The position numbers and the translations under genes were made by a program. The notes beneath the pieces were generated by a model. The model was given only the letters and a program-made list of their open reading frames with translations. It was not told where the DNA came from and searched no databases. 64,000 nucleotides of DNA from Marinobacter sp. EhC06 (GTDB taxonomy: Bacteria; Pseudomonadota; Gammaproteobacteria; Pseudomonadales; Oleiphilaceae), in the NCBI RefSeq assembly GCF_001650915.1, contig NZ_LXYO01000010.1:1-64000 (forward strand), read 5' to 3'. Position 1 is the stretch's first letter; each line of letters begins with the position of its first letter. Shown one piece after another: positions 51,882 through 63,600 of the stretch.

Positions 51882-53765
51882 GTGAACCGGCCATTGCAGC
51901 CCCCTGCGATCGAGCCAGCTGAACTGGTCTGGCACGACGGGATCCCGGAATCAAAGCGGTTTGGCGATGTTTACTTCAGCCGGGACAACGGCCTGGAGGA
52001 AACCCGCCACGTTTTTCTGCAGCATAACCAGTTGCCGGAGCGCTTCTCGCAGATTCCCCGGGGCGGGAGCTTTGCTATTGCCGAAAGCGGTTTCGGAACC
52101 GGCCTGAACTTTCTGGCAGCCTGGCAGGCCTGGCGCCACCATGCGCCAACCCATGCTGCTACCCTGCATTTTGTCTCGGTGGAACGTTTCCCACTCACTC
52201 GGGAAGACCTGACCCGCTCCCTCGCCTTGTGGCCCGAGTTAAAGGTGCTCGCTGACGAACTGCTTCTGCATTACCCACCTCTGGTGCGAGGGGTTCACCG
52301 ACTGGTTCTCGACGGAGGGCGGGTTCGACTGACGTTGTTTTTCGGCGACATCAATGACGCCTGGGAAGCCCTGGATTTTAAAGCCGACGCCTGGTTTCTG
52401 GACGGCTTTGCTCCGGCCCGCAATCCGGACATGTGGCTGGAGAACACCATCCGCCTGGTTCGCGCGCATAGCAAGCCGGGCACAACGCTGGCTACCTTCA
52501 CTTCCGTCGGTCGGATCCGTCGGGCTTTCCTCGAAGCCGGATTCCACATGGAGAAAACCTCCGGATACGGCCGCAAGCGGGAAATGCTGAAGGGAGTGCT
52601 TAAGGCGTCGGCCCGGGCTGAACCCGAACAACACGGGACCATCGCCATCATTGGAGCGGGCATTGCAGGCTGTACGCTGGCACGAAACCTTGCAGAGCGG
52701 GGTTTGCCCGTCACACTCGTTGATTCCCATGGGCCGGGAAATGGCGCGTCCGGAAACGCCCAGGGCGCACTTTACGTAAAACTGGGAGTTGAGTTCAACG
52801 ACCAGACCGAACTGGCCCTCACGGCCCTGACCTTTGCCCAGCGCTTTTACAACAACTGGCGCAACCAGTACTGGCATCCGACTGGGCTGCTGCAATTGGC
52901 CCACAACCCCCAGGAAGAGGCCCGACAGGCGAAATTTCTCGATCGCAACGAATACCCCGGGGATATTCTATGGCCGGTGAACCGGGCTCAGGCCAGCGAA
53001 CTTGCCGGCGTTCCGACGCAAACAGGCGGTCTCTGGTTTCCCGGCAGTGGCTGGCTGGAGCCGGGAAACCTCTGCAAAGCACTGGCTGACCACCCCCTGA
53101 TATCGACCGCATTCGGTGCCAACGTTAGCGGGCTCCGGCCCTGCAGCGGGCAGTGGCACATATCCACGGAAGAGGGATCGCCCATCGTGGCCGACCGCGT
53201 GGCCATATGCTCGGGTCATCTCAGCCCGGAACTCATTCCGACAAAGGGACGCTTTCGCCTGAAAGCAATACGGGGCCAGGTTTCGCACCTTCCGGCACCA
53301 GCCATTATCAGCCCCAAGGCCGTTATCTGTGGTAACCGGTACCTGAATCCGACGCTCGGTGAGATCGCCGTGACTGGAGCCACCTTTGATCTTCGCGACA
53401 ACAACCCGTTGCCGACGATCGAAAGCCATAACGAAAACTTGCAGGAACTCGGCTCAATGCTGCCGTCCCTGTTTTCTTCCACAAGCGAAAAACCCGGTGG
53501 CGCGGATCTGGACGGCCGGGTCGCCTTTCGATGCACCACACACGATTACCAGCCCGTCGCCGGCCCGGTATTCGATGGCGAAAGCGCTTCTCTGGATGGT
53601 CTCTTTCTCTTCACCGGCCTCGGCAGCAAAGGCCTGACCTACGCTCCGCTGCTGGCCGAGTATCTGGCGGACCAACTGACCGGGCAGCCTGCCTGCCTCC
53701 CGGCGAACCTTATCAGACGGCTGGAAACACGGCGTCTGTACCAGACTGATATGGCGGTTTCGTAA
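51882..53765 (+). CDS. mnmC: Bifunctional tRNA wobble-uridine modification enzyme MnmC
   Basis: Fusion enzyme finishing 5-methylaminomethyl-2-thiouridine at the wobble position of several tRNAs. The N-terminal methyltransferase domain (about 1-235) has ESGFGTGLNFLAAW and DAWFLDGFAPARNP; the C-terminal FAD oxidoreductase begins IAIIGAGIAGCTLARNLAE (dinucleotide-binding Rossmann motif). About 627 residues. GTG 51882 is chosen with GAAGG 9 nt upstream, 4 nt after the cyclophilin stop. Confidence 0.94.
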   Translation: MNRPLQPPAIEPAELVWHDGIPESKRFGDVYFSRDNGLEETRHVFLQHNQLPERFSQIPRGGSFAIAESGFGTGLNFLAAWQAWRHHAPTHAATLHFVSVERFPLTREDLTRSLALWPELKVLADELLLHYPPLVRGVHRLVLDGGRVRLTLFFGDINDAWEALDFKADAWFLDGFAPARNPDMWLENTIRLVRAHSKPGTTLATFTSVGRIRRAFLEAGFHMEKTSGYGRKREMLKGVLKASARAEPEQHGTIAIIGAGIAGCTLARNLAERGLPVTLVDSHGPGNGASGNAQGALYVKLGVEFNDQTELALTALTFAQRFYNNWRNQYWHPTGLLQLAHNPQEEARQAKFLDRNEYPGDILWPVNRAQASELAGVPTQTGGLWFPGSGWLEPGNLCKALADHPLISTAFGANVSGLRPCSGQWHISTEEGSPIVADRVAICSGHLSPELIPTKGRFRLKAIRGQVSHLPAPAIISPKAVICGNRYLNPTLGEIAVTGATFDLRDNNPLPTIESHNENLQELGSMLPSLFSSTSEKPGGADLDGRVAFRCTTHDYQPVAGPVFDGESASLDGLFLFTGLGSKGLTYAPLLAEYLADQLTGQPACLPANLIRRLETRRLYQTDMAVS

Positions 53766-53838
53766 TAAACTACCTCTGAAGTTTCCGGTCAGACTGCCGT
53801 TAACCGTGGAAAGAGTGGCATAGTCACGGAGAGAGCCC

Positions 53839-54471
53839 ATGTCCATTTATGTCAGCGAACCCGGCCGACCGGTCGGCACCCGGCTACCGGAGACATTCCG
53901 GGCAAGGCCCGTGGGCGATGTCACGGAGCTGGCAGAAACCAAGGCGATCAATCCCGGCAGGAGCGAAGCAACAGACGCAGAGTTTCAGCAGGCGGCTAAT
54001 GCTGGTCGGTACAAGGCTTTGGAGGAATATGGGGCAGCGGCAGCCGGCGAGCGTCGCGAAGACCGCGCTTACCTGCCCGTATCCCGTATTTCATCACCGG
54101 CACTTTACTCGGTGCAGGCTTCAGCAACCATTTCCGAAGCGCTGTCAGTGATGGATGAGCATCAGGTTCATCACCTGGTGATCATGGCGGAAAACAACGT
54201 GGCTGGCCTTGTTGATCTGCGCTGGCTCCTTGGTTGGCTGCACGAACACGACGCCAATGCCATGACCCAGAGCCTGGTTCACATTGAGCTTCCCGCCTTT
54301 CTGACGGCCTCTCCCGAAACCGATGCCCACCAACTCGCCAGGCTGATGCTGGCCCATCAGCTCAACGCCGCACTCGTGGTAGACGCCAGTGGCGCAGCCG
54401 CGGGCATCGTAACCAGTACAGACTACCTCAAGCTATACGCCAGCTCTGGGCGACACGAGGGGACAGTTTAG
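53839..54471 (+). CDS. CBS-domain protein
   Basis: A 210-residue protein with a pair of CBS domains in the C-terminal two thirds (SRISSPALYSVQASATISEA through VVDASGAAAGIVTSTDYLKL). CBS pairs usually sense adenine nucleotides. The N-terminal 75 residues are polar and likely disordered. No partner enzyme domain is attached, so it probably acts as a regulator. Confidence 0.85.
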   Translation: MSIYVSEPGRPVGTRLPETFRARPVGDVTELAETKAINPGRSEATDAEFQQAANAGRYKALEEYGAAAAGERREDRAYLPVSRISSPALYSVQASATISEALSVMDEHQVHHLVIMAENNVAGLVDLRWLLGWLHEHDANAMTQSLVHIELPAFLTASPETDAHQLARLMLAHQLNAALVVDASGAAAGIVTSTDYLKLYASSGRHEGTV

Positions 54472-54484
54472 CGCCCCCGGCCAG

Positions 54485-57235
54485 CTAGTTCAGTGGCGTC
54501 AACAGCTGACCCTCGGGGCTGAACAGGAGCACGTACCAGTCACTGCCGGTTCTGCTGAGCGCGACGATCTCGTCCTCCCGGTAATTCGTCAGAGCGAGGA
54601 TTTCCGAGTTGTCCACGGCAAGCTGATAGCGCCAGTCGTTTCTGAACCCGGTGTCTTCACCCTCAGTCTCCGCTTCCGGAACCAGCGATACCCGGGCAAC
54701 GATGCCCTGCTCCATACCCGACACAACGCCTTCACTGGCAAAATCTCCGTCCGTGGACCCTGCAACAACCAAGTCACCATCGAAACCGGTCAGGCCCTGA
54801 AGTGTTTCAGTAGCCTGGTCGTTCTCATCATTCAGGGAAAAGGCACGACTCACGAGGCCTGAGGAGGAGTAACCCAGAAGGAACCCTGCCGTACTGGAAA
54901 GCGGCTCCCGCTCCAATTCAGGGTCCTCTTCTTCCTGCTCCAGCACAGAGTACGCCCCGTCACTGGCGCCTATCAGCCAGAGCGTGCTGCCCTGGAACAG
55001 TCCATTGGATACCGGTTCATCCCCGGCAGTGCCCACCTGTTTGACACTGAGTTCGCTGGTTGCACTGGACGCGGTGTAGAAGAAAGCATCAATGCCTCCT
55101 ATTACCGGAACGCCTTCAACAGAGCCCGCCGCGGAACCAAATAACCCCGGGCTGATAGACTCGATACTGCCGCCGGCGACGCTGTCATCGGCAGCCGACC
55201 CCACCTGGCGGGTCCAGGCCACCGCAAGCTGCTGGGTATTGCCGTCCAGCTCCGTATCAATACGCTGCAAAAAGCTGTCCGTGCCGCCCGCTGCCTGCTG
55301 CTGATCAAAAACACCATCGGTTTCCCCTGCCAACACCACATAGCCGGTGTCCCGGTTGATTCCGGCCCAGCGCACCTGATCGTCGGCATCCGTCCCGGTC
55401 CGGGTCGTCCAGGTTGGAACGTATTCGCCACCGTTGGAGGCGGAATCAAACCAGTACAGGGAGGTTACAACATCCTTGCCACCGAGTGCGGTGGTGCCCG
55501 CGACCGGTTGATCGGTGCTGTACGCGACGACAAATTCGAATCGGTCTACTCTGGTGCCACCCTCGGTCACCTTACGCTGTACCACGTTAATGACCGGATC
55601 TGGCGAAATCAGGCTGTCACCGGCAGAGGAAATGGCCACCTGCTGTAACTGGGCACCGCGCTGGTCGAAAATCCGCACCAGTACCCTATTGTTATCCTCA
55701 GTGTCGAAGCCTGCGACAAACAGCCTGCCGTCGTGCCCCATGGTAATATCCGTGGCAACAAAGCCATTACCGCCGCTCAGCGCGAGGGGCGTTGTCAGCT
55801 CGTTGAGGCTGATCCGGAGCAGGTTGTCAGATGCAGCCCGGGCGTAGTCCTCGCGGCCAGCCTGAAAGCTCTCATTGATACCAAGCAATATGAATCGGTC
55901 ACTGAAGGCCGGATTGGCGTAGCTGCCCGCGGGCACCCGGATCCGGAATGGCACTTCGTCGGTTCCCTCAGGGAAAACCAGCTCGTCGTTCTCAACCCAG
56001 TTACCGCCTTCCAACCGCTCGATAACGAACTCGGAATCAAGCCTCGCCGTAGAGTCTTCGGTATGGCTGAGTTTGGCAAAAATATCCCGGTCTCTATCGC
56101 CGGAAAGCGTGGCAACATACTCGCGCACATCACCCACGTTCAGGGTATCCCTGCCCCCACCTTTTACCGTTTCGAGGGACAGGACAGGCTCGTTATCCTG
56201 AATCGAAAGATTGGTGACGACGCCACCGTTACCGCTTCCGAGGCCCGCCAGACCGGAGCGCACTTCGGTGAGAGCCAGCCTGAGGGATTCAACCGGCTCA
56301 GCAAAACTGTCCTCGACCACTTCCAGCGGCAGATAACACTCGGTAATACCGGGCTCAAGGGTGATGACACCCCGGGTATAGAAGCCCTGGTCATCGAGCT
56401 CATAGTCGATGTAGTCGAGTTCATTCTCACCGGTTTCGTCCAGCGGCACCGGACTGTTACTGCCCAATCCAACGATGTCCTTGCCCAGAATGGCATCACC
56501 AGCGTTGGAGGCACTGTAATCGCAATTCTGGTGTGGAGGCGAGAATCCGACGTCGCAGCTGGAGGCGTCATAATCGGACAGCAGCTCAAAGGCGACCGCA
56601 ACCCGGGTAACCGACGGTTGATCGAGGATTACCTTGACGAAAACGCGGCGCGTCGGAAGTGTCAGATCTTTGGTGCCGGAGACCGAGCCGTCGTCGTTGT
56701 AGAGATTAATGGTAAAACTGTGCTCACCGCCGGTCTCCAGATCCGGCAAGGCGCATTGTTCGCGATTGCTTGCCGGAATCTCCGGGCTTTCGCCCTCCGT
56801 GAACGGCTCGGCATCCAGGGACATCACGTTGTATTTGACATCGATATCAAACGGTTGGGCGCCCGCCATGCGGCCATCGGTTGTTACCAGGTTGATATCT
56901 TCGGTTTTGCCCAGGTCTGCCTCTCCCCTGCTACCGCCTGTAAGCCCAGGAACGCCACGCATTATGATGCCCTGCCGGGCTTTGTTACTGGTGTCTTCGA
57001 GCGCCAGCCAGGACGGCGCGTTGGTCAGGGAATAGTCAAGGATGTCCTCGCCACCGTAAGCCCCGAAGTTGTAGGAGTACTCAACGCCGAGATAGGCAAA
57101 CACCGGGGGCACGCCGAGAATGGTGGGCTGATCGGGATCTTTTTCCGTCTTGCAGCCAGAGAGCCCGAGCGAAAGCAGGGCCAGAAAGACAAGTTGGCGA
57201 ACGGGATGAATGCGGGAGTAAAAATCGGCGCCCAT
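54485..57235 (-). CDS. Large Calx-beta-like lipoprotein
   Basis: A 916-residue secreted lipoprotein. The signal peptide ends in lipobox LGLSGC. It begins with an Ig/cadherin-like segment (GVPPVFAYLGVEYSYNFGAY), then Calx-beta-like repeats (LPLEVVEDSFAEPVESLRLAL) and a C-terminal half of repeats containing GTDADDQVRWAGI and GSAADDSVAGGS, suggesting a beta-propeller. Very acidic. Surface adhesion or binding is likely but unproven. ATG 57235 is preferred over 57295 because the signal peptide then has normal length. It stands alone downstream of ligA. Confidence 0.85.
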   Translation of the reverse strand: MGADFYSRIHPVRQLVFLALLSLGLSGCKTEKDPDQPTILGVPPVFAYLGVEYSYNFGAYGGEDILDYSLTNAPSWLALEDTSNKARQGIIMRGVPGLTGGSRGEADLGKTEDINLVTTDGRMAGAQPFDIDVKYNVMSLDAEPFTEGESPEIPASNREQCALPDLETGGEHSFTINLYNDDGSVSGTKDLTLPTRRVFVKVILDQPSVTRVAVAFELLSDYDASSCDVGFSPPHQNCDYSASNAGDAILGKDIVGLGSNSPVPLDETGENELDYIDYELDDQGFYTRGVITLEPGITECYLPLEVVEDSFAEPVESLRLALTEVRSGLAGLGSGNGGVVTNLSIQDNEPVLSLETVKGGGRDTLNVGDVREYVATLSGDRDRDIFAKLSHTEDSTARLDSEFVIERLEGGNWVENDELVFPEGTDEVPFRIRVPAGSYANPAFSDRFILLGINESFQAGREDYARAASDNLLRISLNELTTPLALSGGNGFVATDITMGHDGRLFVAGFDTEDNNRVLVRIFDQRGAQLQQVAISSAGDSLISPDPVINVVQRKVTEGGTRVDRFEFVVAYSTDQPVAGTTALGGKDVVTSLYWFDSASNGGEYVPTWTTRTGTDADDQVRWAGINRDTGYVVLAGETDGVFDQQQAAGGTDSFLQRIDTELDGNTQQLAVAWTRQVGSAADDSVAGGSIESISPGLFGSAAGSVEGVPVIGGIDAFFYTASSATSELSVKQVGTAGDEPVSNGLFQGSTLWLIGASDGAYSVLEQEEEDPELEREPLSSTAGFLLGYSSSGLVSRAFSLNDENDQATETLQGLTGFDGDLVVAGSTDGDFASEGVVSGMEQGIVARVSLVPEAETEGEDTGFRNDWRYQLAVDNSEILALTNYREDEIVALSRTGSDWYVLLFSPEGQLLTPLN

Positions 57236-57378
57236 GGAAAAATCCGTTTCAATCGTTGTTATTGTGGTAGCGACCGCCGGGTGAAGCAGAAACACCGGGC
57301 GGTTTACACACCGTTACAGAACAACGCCATGGTAGCCAATTTGTTACGCAGGGGATCTGCGCGAGTTCTCAGATTCGG

Positions 57379-59475
<2,097 letters not shown>

Positions 59476-59488
59476 TTACCGCCTGGTT

Positions 59489-60496
59489 TCACACTTTCTG
59501 GGAACGCTGCTTACGCTCAAACTCGCGGATTCTCTGGCGGCAGTGCTCGATCGTTTGCGGGGTCATCACGCTTCGGCGCTCGTCTTTCAGTTCCCCGCCA
59601 AGGTTACGTACCACTGCCTGGGCGGTTTCGAGCATGAAGTCGAATGCCTGCAGCGCATTGGTGGGCCCCGGCATACTCATGAAAAAGCTGATCCCGGGCG
59701 TGGTGAGGGCCGGCATATCCCCGGGTTTGAATGTGCCGGGTTCCACGGCGTTGGCAACACTGAACTGCACAGGGCTGGTGGTATCGGATTCTTCATGGCG
59801 GTGGTATATGTCCATGTCTCCGTGCTCCAGACCGCACGCTTCGAACAGCTTCTTCAACGCCGGCCCCTTGAAGTCCTCGTCGCTCTTCGCCAACACGTTG
59901 ATGACGATCACTTCCCTGGCCTCAGGGCGATTCGCGCCCGCCAGAGGTTGACCGGCCGACGGTCGGGAGGGCTCACGCCGGGCAGTGTCCTCTTCCACTT
60001 CGGTCGTGACCGTTGGCGGGACGGCTTCCGCCTCGTCTTCAATGGCGCCCCAGCCGGATTCGAGCTCGGTTTCCTCAGGCTCCTGACTGGAAAGTCCGAA
60101 ATCGGGCTCCGACTCCACTGACTCTTCGTAGCGCTCAGCCACGGGTTCGGTTTCCGGTTGTGGATCCGGTTCTGACGATTCGGGCTGCTCCGATTTGGCA
60201 GTGGCGGTGACAGGACGGGTCGGCTTGGGCTTTGGGGACGCGAATCGGCTGGGCTTTTCCCGCTTCACATAGCCCCGTTCTTCGAGGGTATCGCGGGAAA
60301 TGGTTCGTGCTCCGCCATTGGGCAACTCGGGGTTGTACTCGTCGTCGAGTGGCGAATCCTCCAGCTCGTCGGCGCCCATACCGGATGAAATCGCCATGGA
60401 TTCCTTACGGGCGCGCCGCATCCGGCGCACGCCATCAATGACAATGCCGATTATAACCAGGGTACCGATGGCAATTAACCATTCCCTAAGTGACAT
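59489..60496 (-). CDS. zipA: Cell-division protein ZipA
   Basis: Inner-membrane division protein (335 residues) that tethers FtsZ. An N-terminal transmembrane helix (EWLIAIGTLVIIGIVIDGV) is followed by a Pro/Glu-rich flexible linker and the C-terminal FtsZ-binding domain (about 200-330; EVIVINVLAKSDEDFKGPAL, TTPGISFFMSMPGPTNALQA). Between smc and ligA, as in many gammaproteobacteria. Confidence 0.95.
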   Translation of the reverse strand: MSLREWLIAIGTLVIIGIVIDGVRRMRRARKESMAISSGMGADELEDSPLDDEYNPELPNGGARTISRDTLEERGYVKREKPSRFASPKPKPTRPVTATAKSEQPESSEPDPQPETEPVAERYEESVESEPDFGLSSQEPEETELESGWGAIEDEAEAVPPTVTTEVEEDTARREPSRPSAGQPLAGANRPEAREVIVINVLAKSDEDFKGPALKKLFEACGLEHGDMDIYHRHEESDTTSPVQFSVANAVEPGTFKPGDMPALTTPGISFFMSMPGPTNALQAFDFMLETAQAVVRNLGGELKDERRSVMTPQTIEHCRQRIREFERKQRSQKV

Positions 60497-60618
60497 AGTG
60501 CTGCTGTCCTGTTTGCAGATCCCGTAACGTTGCTACTCTAAGAAAAGCCCGTAATGAATACAACGCACACCCGGGCCAGATGGCGTTTTTGTCATGGTTG
60601 CCCGAATTCTGAACAGCC

Positions 60619-63600
60619 TCAAGCCTCCGCGAGGGCTGCGGCTTCGTCCACGTCTACCGACACCAGCCGCGAACATCCCGGTTCATGCATGGTGACCCCC
60701 ATCAACTGATCCGCCATCTCCATCGCAATCTTGTTGTGGGTAATGTAGATGAACTGAACCTGCTTCGACATCTCCTTGACCATATTGGCATAGCGACCCA
60801 CGTTGGCATCATCCAACGGTGCATCCACCTCATCCAGCATACAGAAGGGTGCCGGGTTCAGCTGAAAAATCGAGAACACCAAAGCAATCGCCGTGAGGGC
60901 CTTTTCACCACCTGACAACAGATGGATGGTGCTGTTCTTCTTGCCAGGAGGCCGGGCCATGATCGCAACGCCGGTTTCCAGAAGATCCTCGCCGGTAAGC
61001 TCCAGATAGGCATTACCACCTCCAAACACCTTCGGGAAGAGCGCCTGGAGGCCACCGTTCACCTGATCGAAGGTTTCCTTGAAGCGTTGACGGGTCTCCC
61101 GGTCGATCTTCCGGATCGCATTGTCGAGTGTTTCCAGGGCTTCCATCAGATCTTCGTGCTGGGAATCCAGGTAGGTCTTGCGCTCGCTCTGTACCTGGTA
61201 CTCCTCGATAGCCGCGAGGTTGATGGCGCCCAGCCGTTGTATCCGGTTGCCGATGCGCTCCAGCTCGTCAGCCCAATCTTTCTCATTCGCACCTTCAGGC
61301 AGCTGGGAAAGAATGTCCTGCAGCTTAACGTCCAGCTCCTTGAGCTGCTCGATGTGGTTGCCGGAGCGGATCTCCAGGGCCTGGGATTCCATTTTAAGTT
61401 TTTCGAGCTGGGACCGGACTTCCTGGATGCGGTGATCGGTGCCGCTTCGGCCCTGCTCTTTCTCCCGGACCTCACGGTCGATCTCTTCCAGGGCGTCGCG
61501 CGCCGCGCCCAGCTTCTCCTCTTCCGCCAATCGGCGATCCAGCAGGCCTTCAAGCTGCATCTGCAGATCTTCAATAGGTTCCTCGGCGCTTTCCCGGGAT
61601 TCCCTCAGAATCTCCAGTCGCTCATCGATACGCTCTTTCTGCAACTGCATCCGGTCAATCGTCTGCCTCAGACCGTCCCGCTGACTATGCAGAGTCTGGA
61701 GCTGCAGCTGCAACTGATGCGCGTGGTCACGGTCATGCCGGGCCTCCTGGCGCAGACGGTCGAGGTTCTCGCGCAGGCTGTCCCGCTGCTCGAGAAGCCG
61801 TTCTTTTTCTTCATCGCTGTCTTCACTGGACGCCAGCGCCAGTTGCCATTCTTCCCGGGCCTCCTGCAGGCTCTCTTTCTGGCCCACCAGGTTTTCAGAG
61901 ACATCCTCGATATCGTCCCGGATTCTCTGCAGACGGGCGTCAATCTGCTCGGCTCGGGCTCGCAGGCCGCTGACTCTCGACGACAGCGAGCTCAGCTCGC
62001 GGTCTGCCTCGCTCAAACGGGCCTGGGCCTCATCCCGGGCAGATTCGGAGCGCTCTGCGCGCTCGTGCAATGCGTCCAGTTTCTCGCTGGCCGCCTCCAG
62101 TGCTTCCTCAGCCTCTGTCAGTTGCGAAGCCAATTCGGTAACTTTCTTTTGTCGTTCAATCACCCCGACCTGGCCTGCGTCCGAGTCCGGCATCAATACC
62201 CAATCCCGGGAAACCCAGACGCCTTCCGGGGTCATCAGGCTCTGCCCTTTCTGGAGCCCGGCTCGCATACCCATGGCATCGGAAACGGTTTCCACCGCGT
62301 CAATGCCATGAAGCAACGAGGCAATTCCTGGCACACCGGAAACCTTGGCCGCCAGGCCTGTTGTTCCAGCATTATCAGACGCCCCGGCTTCAACAAGTGC
62401 CAGGCCCCTTGGCGCTTCTCTCATCGCCGAGGAGAGCTGGTCGATGTCGGGGAGACAGAGGCCCTGGGTAAAACGCCCGATAACCTGTTCAACCGCAAAC
62501 TCCCAGCCATCGGCAATATCGAGCTGGCTGGCCACCCGGGGCATATCGCTGAGGGCGTTCTGTGACAGCCAGGATTGCAGAACATCATCCCCGGCCCCCA
62601 TCTGCTCATCCAGAAGGGACTGCTGGGACTCCAGAGAGGCGCGAAGGCTCTGGACCCGTTGCCGCTCCTCCGAGACGGCCTGCTCGGCGTCACGCTGATG
62701 CTGCCGGGCGTCGTAGAGCTCATCCTGGATCGCCGCAATGCGCTCAGCCGCTTCTTCCCGTTTAAGCTCCAGTGTTTCTTGCTGTTCCAGCAGCTCCTCA
62801 AGTTCCGCCCGATCCATCTGGCCTTCCAGCAATTCCTGCTCATCCTGCAGTTTGCGTTGCCGAGTGAGCAGTTGCTCAATGGCGTCTTCGAGCGAGCGAA
62901 TCCTGGACTGGGCCAACTCGGCCTGGCGCCGGGCATCCGACGAGCGGGCGCTGAAATCTTCCCATTGGTGCTGCCAGTCGCTCATGGCGTCTTCGGCCTG
63001 CTGCAGTTTCTCGCCCGACTCTTCAGAGCGTATCGCCAACGCTTCCTGTTCGGGCTCCATCATGTCCAGCTCTTCCTGGATACCCGCCAGCTTGTCCTCG
63101 TCTTGCTCCAGTTCCCTGGCCAGTTCGCGCTGGTTGGCCATGGCCTGATCCAGTTCCGCGGCCATCTGCCGGCTCCGTTCGCGCTGGTGCTCAAGACTCT
63201 GTTCGATACGGGCGATATCCGCGCCGGCCTCGTAATAGCGTGCCTGGGCCCGGTTGAAATGTTCGGTCCGTTCCTGATGATTGTCCCGGAGGGATTCGAG
63301 AGAGGTCTCAAGGCTGACGCGTTCGGTCAGGTATTTTTCGAGCTCAAGCTCGGTGTCCCGGATCTTGCCCCGCCAGGCCTGCAGGTCATTGTCGAGGGAT
63401 TGCCAGCGCAGTACCGTCAGTTCGGCTTTCTTCTGGCGCTCTTCCTGCTTGTAAGCCTTGTACTTTTCCGCCGCTGCCGCCTGGCGCTCCAGGTGCTGCA
63501 GTTGTCGGCCCAGCTCCTCCCTGAGGTCGGTCAGCCGTTCCAGATTTTCCTGGGTCCGACGGATGCGATTCTCCGTTTCCCGGCGACGTTCCTTGTATTT

